Shown: positions 31,918 through 36,511 of the stretch, piece after piece
Layout: the number at the start of each line of letters is the position of its first letter
Position numbering within the stretch: the first letter of the stretch is position 1
Origin: Bacillota bacterium
GTDB lineage: Bacteria; Bacillota; Dehalobacteriia; UBA4068
Assembly (NCBI GenBank): GCA_024679955.1
Contig: JAILCQ010000010.1
Coordinates: forward strand, 79,277-115,787
Length of the DNA stretch: 36,511 nucleotides
Direction: 5' to 3'
Made by a program: the position numbers and the translations under genes
Notes under the pieces: generated by a model
Database searches by the model: none
Seen by the model: only the letters and a program-made list of their open reading frames with translations
What the model was told of the DNA's origin: nothing

Positions 31918-32026
31918 CCTCCTAATGTGCTAAACTATTCACAAGCCTGCCAGCTAGCAAATAATAAAAACATTAGGAGGCCATTCTATGCCAACGCAAC
32001 AGAATGATGTGAATAGTTTAGCACAT
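31918..32026 (+). promoter_or_regulatory. RBS-masking stem and competing 18-bp inverted repeat of tnpA
   Basis: CCTCCTAATGT (31918-31928) is perfectly complementary to ACATTAGGAGG (31970-31980), which contains the tnpA Shine-Dalgarno, so the leader can hide it. The adjacent 31925-31942 is also a perfect 18-bp complement of codons 8-13 of tnpA (32009-32026). The two pairings share bases and exclude each other. RBS masking is known for Salmonella IS200; the second pairing is a direct observation here. Confidence 0.8.
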
Positions 32027-32458
32027 ACAAAATGGAATTGCAAATATCATGTGGTATTTGCTCCGAAGTATCGAAGAAAGGTTTTCTATGAAGAGAAACG
32101 TGCGGATATACGAGAAATCTTTCGTACACTATGTCAGTGGAAAGGCGTAGAGATAATAGAGGGAGAGATATGCCCCGATCATGTGCATCTTCTACTAAGT
32201 ATACCGCCCAAAATGAGCGTTTCGGGATTTATGGGATATCTGAAAGGGAAAAGCAGCCTGATGATATTTCAGAAATATGGGAATATGAAATACGCATACC
32301 GAAACCACGAATTTTGGTGTAAGGGATATTATGTAGACACTGTGGGAAAGGACACAAAAGCAATCAAAACGTATATAGCAAATCAATTGAAACGGGATCG
32401 GGAAGCAGACCAGATAAGTATATTCGACCCCCAAGACCCTTTTAAGGGTAGCAGATAA
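31988..32458 (+). CDS. tnpA: IS200/IS605 family transposase TnpA
   Basis: A 156-residue single-stranded-DNA transposase of the Y1 HUH family. It has the full N-terminus (SLAHTKWNCKYHVVFAPKYRRKVF), the HUH motif CPDHVHLLLSIPP, the GYLKGKSSLMIF helix and the catalytic-Tyr segment CKGYYVDTVGKD, ending in a basic/acidic tail. All catalytic residues are present, so the copy looks active. AGGAGG (31975-31980) precedes ATG by 7 bases but lies in the masking stem. The sequence is clearly different from the decayed copy at 17.3 kb, so the two represent separate acquisitions. Confidence 0.93.
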   Translation: MPTQQNDVNSLAHTKWNCKYHVVFAPKYRRKVFYEEKRADIREIFRTLCQWKGVEIIEGEICPDHVHLLLSIPPKMSVSGFMGYLKGKSSLMIFQKYGNMKYAYRNHEFWCKGYYVDTVGKDTKAIKTYIANQLKRDREADQISIFDPQDPFKGSR

Positions 32459-32603
32459 AAGATGCATGGCTGGCAGGCCAATCCATGCGCACTTGTGCGC
32501 AGCCAATAGTATTAGGGCTATGCCCGAAAAGGAAAAACCCCCGGCTATGCCGGGGGATATTTTTTCTTGCTTTTGGGGCAAAAATCAAGGCAAATACAGG
32601 GGG

Positions 32604-32650
32604 ATCGGGCTTCGGAGCAGTCGATTGGCTGCTTCGGAGCCCGATTTTTT
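32604..32650 (+). terminator. Hairpin terminator downstream of the IS element
   Basis: A 17-bp stem with two G-T wobbles (32604-32620 with 32629-32645; arm ATCGGGCTTCGGAGCAG), loop TCGATTGG, then a T-run to 32650. From 32651 to 32869 no gene is visible; an 8-bp TTTGTTCT/AGAACAAA hairpin followed by GGTGTAGGAGG lies near 32702-32738. Confidence 0.75.
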
Positions 32651-32869
32651 GCTTTCAACGGCAGGGACAGCCCGAAAACGCTGGTGTACTTTTTCGTTTC
32701 TTTGTTCTGTAAAGAAAGAACAAAAAGGTGTAGGAGGTGGGAGTCTAACTATTATCAGAGACAGAGATCGGGATAAGACTCAAATACGATGCTGCCTTCT
32801 GGTAAAAGAACACGAAACACAATGCTCTCCGCAACGGCATATGGTCAAAGTCCAGGGCATATATTATGC

Positions 32870-33400
32870 TTATTGTTCAGCAAATAATATCGAACGCATA
32901 TTCTCAGGCATGGAAGCAAACATCATTTTCACGACGGTTTCGGCGGATGTGATATTATCCTCCAGCACCCATTCCCGGGTCATACCAACGGCTCCCATGC
33001 AGTAAAGATGGATGCTGAAAGCAGTTTGCGTATCAATCGTATCCGCACCTAGCTTTTCCTTAACAATTGCCGTATATCTGGCGACAAAGTATTCAACCAT
33101 GTAACGCCACAAAGCATTTTGAGAGGAATCCTCATATGCGCGCTTGTAGAAGATCATATCGCTTTTCATCTTGTTCATGCTCTGCGCCGCGGACTCCACA
33201 GAGATCACATCCGTCTCGTAAGCACTGTGATAGAACATCCACGCCACAAGGTCATATTTGTCGTTAAAGTGATAGTAGAACGTAGGACGCTCGATTTCCG
33301 CTGCCTTGCAGATTTCCGTCACGCGGATTTTATCAATGGATTTATGTTTCATCAATTCACGCATTTTTTCTGCGATCCAAAGCTTTGTAATCTCCGCCAT
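32870..33400 (-). CDS. TetR/AcrR-family transcriptional regulator
   Basis: A 176-residue regulator with an N-terminal HTH (about residues 5-52; ITKLWIAEKMRELM...KIRVTEICKAAEIERPTFYYHFNDKYDLV) and a helical ligand domain resembling the TetR_C_8 (DhaS-like) type. The HTH core TVTEI-like CKAAEIERPTFYYHF is intact. AAGGAGG precedes the ATG. It is divergent from the four-gene redox cassette and shares an AT-rich control region with TTTACA/TGTAAA repeats, so it most likely represses the cassette and itself. The inducer is unknown. Confidence 0.9.
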   Translation of the reverse strand: MAEITKLWIAEKMRELMKHKSIDKIRVTEICKAAEIERPTFYYHFNDKYDLVAWMFYHSAYETDVISVESAAQSMNKMKSDMIFYKRAYEDSSQNALWRYMVEYFVARYTAIVKEKLGADTIDTQTAFSIHLYCMGAVGMTREWVLEDNITSAETVVKMMFASMPENMRSILFAEQ

Positions 33401-33416
33401 ATTCCGACCTCCTTGA

Positions 33417-33483
33417 TTTTACAAAATTTGTATTCTGTAAAAAATACTATCATAATTATATTTCTGTAAATTGTAAAAATCAA
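33417..33483. promoter_or_regulatory. Divergent promoters and TetR operator candidates
   Basis: Minus-strand promoter for tetR: TTGATT (33483-33478), 17 bp, TATAAT (33460-33455). Plus-strand promoter for the cassette: TTGTAT (33428-33433), 17 bp, CATAAT (33451-33456). The two -10 elements overlap. An inverted repeat TTTTACA (33417-33423)/TGTAAAA (33436-33442) covers the plus -35, and further TGTAAA-type half-sites at about 33465-33478 lie within the minus promoter. Confidence 0.65.
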
Positions 33484-33532
33484 GCGGTCGAAATAAAATG
33501 GAATCACAAACAAAAAAGGAGTTGCGATAATT

Positions 33533-34483
33533 ATGAACCGTGTATGTGAAATTCTGAACATAAAATACCCCGTGATTCAGGGACCGATGGCATGGATCAC
33601 TTCATCGGAGCTTGTGGCGGCGGTTTCAAACGCAGGAGGGCTCGGTGTGCTCGGAACCAGCGCCGATGCCGAGGAGATCGTGCGCGGCATCCCCGAATCC
33701 GTTGAGGAAATGCGTAAGGCGATCCGCAGTACGAAAAAGCTGACCGACAAGCCCTTCGGCATCAACGTGTTTCCCGCAGCTGGCGATCCCTACGGCTTCA
33801 GCAAGGCAATGGTCGCGCTGGCCAAAGAAGAAGGCGTGATGATCCTGGTTGTTGCGGGCGATGTCTCCCCCGGCGAAATCAAAGCGTGGAAAGAAGACGG
33901 CTTTACCGTCATTATGCGTGAAGCGAATCCGACGATCCGCGGGGCACAGCTTTCCGAGGCAGCGGGCGCGGATATAATTGTAGCGACCGGCTGCGACGAG
34001 GGCGGCTGCATGCCCGGGCTTTCCACCGGCACGACTGCGATCACGGCGCTGCTTGCTGATGCCGTCAGCATCCCTGTTCTTGCCGCAGGCGGTATTGTAA
34101 ATGAAAAATTGTCAAAAGCCGTGCAGATCGTCGGCGCGGAAGGCGTTTTTGTCGGTACGCGTTTCATCCTGTCGAAGGAATGCCGTGCAGCGGACGCTAC
34201 CAAAAAGGATATCATGGATACCCACCCCGACGATTTTATCGTTTTTACGCAGTCGAACGGGTATTCCAAGTGGAGAACCACGCCGCATAAGCACGGCAAG
34301 GAAGGTCTGGAAGCCAATAGAAACGGTGATATGAATCCGCCCTCCGGCAGCTTCTACTACGGCATGCTGAAGGGTGACCCGGACGCGGGGGTGAACACCG
34401 TCAGCAACCTTTCAGGGCTGATCAAAAGCATCGATTCCTGCGATACGATCGTAAAAGAGCTCGGTGCGCCGTTTATGGAATAA
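33533..34483 (+). CDS. Nitronate monooxygenase/FabK-like flavin oxidoreductase
   Basis: A 316-residue FMN TIM-barrel protein of the nitronate monooxygenase/enoyl-ACP reductase II superfamily. It begins with YPVIQGPMAWIT, has NAGGLGVLG, PFGINVF, and the phosphate-binding VLAAGGIVNEKL and GAEGVFVGTRF. The usual catalytic loop (D/E)AGGHxG here reads DEGGCMPG, with Cys159 in the place of the conserved His. It may therefore catalyse a different reaction or accept a different hydride-transfer route. First gene of the TetR-controlled cassette; AAGGAG lies near the ATG. Confidence 0.85.
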   Translation: MNRVCEILNIKYPVIQGPMAWITSSELVAAVSNAGGLGVLGTSADAEEIVRGIPESVEEMRKAIRSTKKLTDKPFGINVFPAAGDPYGFSKAMVALAKEEGVMILVVAGDVSPGEIKAWKEDGFTVIMREANPTIRGAQLSEAAGADIIVATGCDEGGCMPGLSTGTTAITALLADAVSIPVLAAGGIVNEKLSKAVQIVGAEGVFVGTRFILSKECRAADATKKDIMDTHPDDFIVFTQSNGYSKWRTTPHKHGKEGLEANRNGDMNPPSGSFYYGMLKGDPDAGVNTVSNLSGLIKSIDSCDTIVKELGAPFME

Positions 34484-34493
34484 GGAGGCAGTT

Positions 34494-35018
34494 ATGGATT
34501 TTCTGGAGCTTGCAAAAAACAGATACTCGGAGCGTTTCTTTGACAGCCGTCCCATAGAGCAGGAAAAGCTGGATAAAATATTGGAGGCTGGGCGCGTAGT
34601 TCCCACCGCCTGTAACTATCAGCCGCAGAAGTTTTATCTGATTCGTAGCGAGGACGGACTGAAAAAGCTTAAAACTGTCACGCACTTCCACTACAACGTA
34701 CCGCTGATGATTCTAGTCTGCTACGATGCCCGTGAAGTTTGGACGAATCCCGGCGACCGGTATTACCGGAACTACAATTCCGGCGAGCAGGACGCTTCCA
34801 TCGCGGCAACAACTATGATGTATGAAGCGGAGGAACTTGGTGTCCATACCATCTGGATCAGAGGCTTTGATTCCAAGACCGTTGTGGATACCTTCGGCCT
34901 GCCGGATTATATGATCCCCGTGATGATGCTGGGGCTGGGTTATCCCAATGACCGGGCCAAGGCCAACGGCTGGCATTACAAAAGAAAGCCCATCGAAGAT
35001 TTCGTATTTGAACTGTAA
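34494..35018 (+). CDS. Nitroreductase-family protein
   Basis: A 174-residue FMN-dependent oxidoreductase of the nitroreductase superfamily. It begins MDFLELAKNRYSERFFDSRP, with the FMN-phosphate Arg/Ser region, then VVPTACNYQPQKFYLI, SIAATTMMYEAEELGVHTIWIRG and VMMLGLGYPND. AAGGAGG lies 5-6 bases before ATG 34494. An in-frame start at 34464 overlaps the upstream stop. It follows the flavin oxidoreductase by 10 bp. It is not closely similar to the nitroreductase at 22.1 kb. Confidence 0.88.
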   Translation: MDFLELAKNRYSERFFDSRPIEQEKLDKILEAGRVVPTACNYQPQKFYLIRSEDGLKKLKTVTHFHYNVPLMILVCYDAREVWTNPGDRYYRNYNSGEQDASIAATTMMYEAEELGVHTIWIRGFDSKTVVDTFGLPDYMIPVMMLGLGYPNDRAKANGWHYKRKPIEDFVFEL

Positions 35019-35030
35019 GAGGTGCGAAAT

Positions 35031-35912
35031 ATGCATTTTACTGATACGGTATACCGCAATCCATACTGGCCCACGTTCCCGCTTTTGCAGATCACGCAGG
35101 GCTGCACCCACAATCGCTGCAAGTTCTGCACTATGTACAAGGGCGTACCCTTCAAACTGCAGCCGACGGAGTGGATCGAGGAAGACTTGAAGGAACTGGC
35201 CGAGGGCGTCCCGGACGCAAAAACGATCCAGCTTCTCTCGGCGAATCCGCTCTGCATGACTTATGATAAACTGGCTCCGATCCTTGAGATGATAGGCAAG
35301 TATCTGCCGAAGATGGAGTACATCTATGCCGCCACGAGAGTGACCGACATCCGCAACAAGACGGTCGAGCAGCTGAAGAGCCTGAAGGGAATGGGACTTC
35401 GTGAGATTTCCCTCGGCGTGGAGAGCGGCGATGACTGGACGCTGGATCGGGTGGTTAAAGGCTATCATGCGGAAGATATTATTGAACAGTGCGGAAAGCT
35501 GACGGAGGCGGGTGTCGATTTCTGGATGTCATTCCTCAACGGCGTGGCTGGTAAAGAACACAGCATGGATCACGCGATTCACTCTGCGGAGGTATTCAGC
35601 CGGTGCAAGCCCATGCTCGTCGGCACCGGCGGGTTGGTACTGTTTCCCGGCACACCGCTTCTTGAGGAAGCCGAGCGCGGCGAGTTCACCCCGCTTTCCG
35701 AAAAAGAAATGCTGATCGAGCTGAAAACCTTCGTGGAACATCTGACCTGCAACTGCACCTTTATTACCCACCATACCGTATCCGGCAAGAATCTAACCGG
35801 GCCCAACTTCCTTGCAATGAAAGAGAATATCGTCTCCACACTGGATGACGAAATCAAGCACGGGGACATGGATCGAATGGCGGCGATACGCAGAAGCAAG
35901 AGGACGCTGTAA
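35031..35912 (+). CDS. Radical SAM protein with CX4CX2C cluster motif
   Basis: A 293-residue radical SAM enzyme. The 4Fe-4S motif is C25-x4-C30-x2-C33 (GCTHNRCKFCTMY), one residue wider than the classical CX3CX2C and characteristic of a little-studied family with GC(S/T)HNRC. EISLGVESGDD and LFPGTPL are typical SAM-barrel segments. The reaction is unknown. The ATG at 35031 has AGAGG 8 bases upstream; a GTG at 35022 is within the Shine-Dalgarno. It lies 12 bp after the nitroreductase and overlaps the next ATG by one base. Confidence 0.87.
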   Translation: MHFTDTVYRNPYWPTFPLLQITQGCTHNRCKFCTMYKGVPFKLQPTEWIEEDLKELAEGVPDAKTIQLLSANPLCMTYDKLAPILEMIGKYLPKMEYIYAATRVTDIRNKTVEQLKSLKGMGLREISLGVESGDDWTLDRVVKGYHAEDIIEQCGKLTEAGVDFWMSFLNGVAGKEHSMDHAIHSAEVFSRCKPMLVGTGGLVLFPGTPLLEEAERGEFTPLSEKEMLIELKTFVEHLTCNCTFITHHTVSGKNLTGPNFLAMKENIVSTLDDEIKHGDMDRMAAIRRSKRTL

Positions 35913-36457
35913 TGAAAAGCGAGTTTAACAGAACAGACAGCTTGTTTTCGCTTTGCGGTTTGAACTGCGGACTGTGTCCCATGCAGATTCGGGGAGAATG
36001 CAGTGGGTGTTTCAACGGCAGCACCTGCTATCAGACTTGTCCTATAGCGCCATGCAGCGTCAGACACGGCAACGTGGAGTATTGCTTTCAGTGCAATGAA
36101 TACCCCTGTAAGAGATATGACGGCATTGAGCGGCACGATTCGCTGATCTCACACAGGAACCAGAAAAAGGACATGGCAAAAGCAAAAGAGATCGGGATCA
36201 AGGCGTATCTTGCGGAACAGCGGGCAAAGAAGGATATCCTGACCCGCTTTCTGGAAGACTATGACGACGGGACAAAGGATGTGTTCTTTTGCCTTGCGGT
36301 CAATATGTTGGATGTAGAAGATCTACAAGATGTCCTTGCCCGTATGGCTTCCCAGAGTGATACGTTAACCAGACATGATAAGGCGGAGCACCTCGAGAGA
36401 CAGCTCCAGGATTGTGCTGTCGGTAAGCAAATTCCGCTTGAGCTTCGCCCGTGGTAG
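35912..36457 (+). CDS. DUF3795 domain-containing Cys-rich protein
   Basis: A 181-residue protein with a Cys-rich N-terminal half (C15, C19, C22, then ECSGCFNGSTCYQTCPIAPC and YCFQCNEYPC) typical of DUF3795, which may bind zinc or an Fe-S cluster. The C-terminal half is helical and charged. The start ATG overlaps the preceding TAA (TAATG), showing translational coupling to the radical SAM gene. Function unknown. Last gene of the cassette in view; only 54 bp follow, without a visible terminator. Confidence 0.85.
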   Translation: MKSEFNRTDSLFSLCGLNCGLCPMQIRGECSGCFNGSTCYQTCPIAPCSVRHGNVEYCFQCNEYPCKRYDGIERHDSLISHRNQKKDMAKAKEIGIKAYLAEQRAKKDILTRFLEDYDDGTKDVFFCLAVNMLDVEDLQDVLARMASQSDTLTRHDKAEHLERQLQDCAVGKQIPLELRPW

Positions 36458-36511
36458 GCGATACGCAAATGAACGTAGGCGTGTCTTTCATCTTTTGCCG
36501 GAAGCCCGTTT

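Larger units (their letters stand above)
31866..32566 (+). mobile_element. Intact IS200/IS605-family element (IS200 group, tnpA only)
   Basis: About 700 bp. The left end has a perfect 11-bp hairpin AGAACCACGCG/CGCGTGGTTCT (31867-31877 with 31883-31893). A full-length tnpA follows, then right-end structures: GCATGG/CCATGC, GCGCAC-TT-GTGCGC, and CCCCCGGC-TAT-GCCGGGGG followed by ATATTTTTT (32538-32566). No inverted terminal repeats or target duplication are expected for this group. There is no tnpB. Exact ends are inferred from the hairpins. Confidence 0.8.

Noticed and set aside
32690-32745. A short mobile repeat with TTTGTTCT/AGAACAAA hairpin
   Set aside because: Only one copy is present in the window and no ends can be defined, so it is mentioned only within the terminator entry.

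Overview
The window reads as a piece of a fairly GC-rich Gram-positive, Clostridia-like (Bacillota) chromosome. The evidence is strong AGGAGG-type ribosome binding sites with frequent TTG/GTG starts, a ptb-buk butyrate pair, an NfnAB/SudBA-type electron-transfer pair, an Rrf2-iscS-iscU cluster, an SLH-domain (S-layer-anchored) surface protein, UPF0182, a possible SPOCS/DUF3794-like domain and IS200/IS605 elements. No genus can be named from the sequence alone. No CRISPR array, prophage or rRNA operon is visible.

Layout. (1) 1-4.6 kb, plus strand: a housekeeping run rbgA (5' end cut by the window edge)-rnhB-yraN-dxs-tlyA. (2) 4.66-7.9 kb, minus strand: a large UPF0182 membrane protein and a 59-residue membrane protein, ending in a strong terminator. 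(3) 8.1-11.3 kb, plus: an FHA-FtsW/RodA fusion overlapping a class B penicillin-binding protein. (4) 11.4-13.7 kb, minus: gltA-like and SudB/NfnA-like flavoprotein subunits behind a near-consensus promoter. (5) 14.1-17.1 kb, plus: ptb-buk, then an AIM24-family protein with its own promoter. (6) 17.2-17.8 kb: a decayed IS200 copy with a 27-bp tandem duplication. (7) 18.2-21.4 kb: a 1049-residue secreted SLH protein behind a long structured leader, followed by a 28-bp perfect palindrome. (8) 21.6-22.6 kb, minus: a hotdog thioesterase and a nitroreductase. (9) 22.9-25.0 kb: iscU and iscS (minus), divergent from an Rrf2/IscR-type regulator. (10) 25.1-27.9 kb: a cysteine-supply operon (CMD-family protein, cysK, cysE/epsC) with two short cysteine-rich upstream ORFs and an attenuator-like hairpin. 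(11) 28.1-31.6 kb: a two-P-loop ATPase divergent from an Ala/Glu-rich protein, then a half-size DMT transporter. (12) 31.6-32.6 kb: tRNA-Met and tRNA-Glu, then an intact IS200-type element with an RBS-masking stem. (13) 32.9-36.5 kb: a TetR regulator divergent from a redox cassette (flavin oxidoreductase, nitroreductase, radical SAM, DUF3795) that looks acquired.

How it fits together. Regions 9 and 10 form a sulfur unit: cysE and cysK make cysteine, IscS takes sulfur from it and IscU builds Fe-S clusters, with an Fe-S-sensing Rrf2 regulator between them. The strongest candidate for an undescribed regulatory system is the pair of cysteine-codon-rich uORFs placed before the CMD gene and directly before cysK. 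The first is followed by an intrinsic-terminator-like hairpin, consistent with cysteine-dependent attenuation. Regions 4 and 5 suggest fermentative energy metabolism (NADPH/ferredoxin exchange, ATP from butyryl phosphate). Region 3 is an elongation/division-type peptidoglycan synthase with a built-in phosphothreonine-recognition domain.
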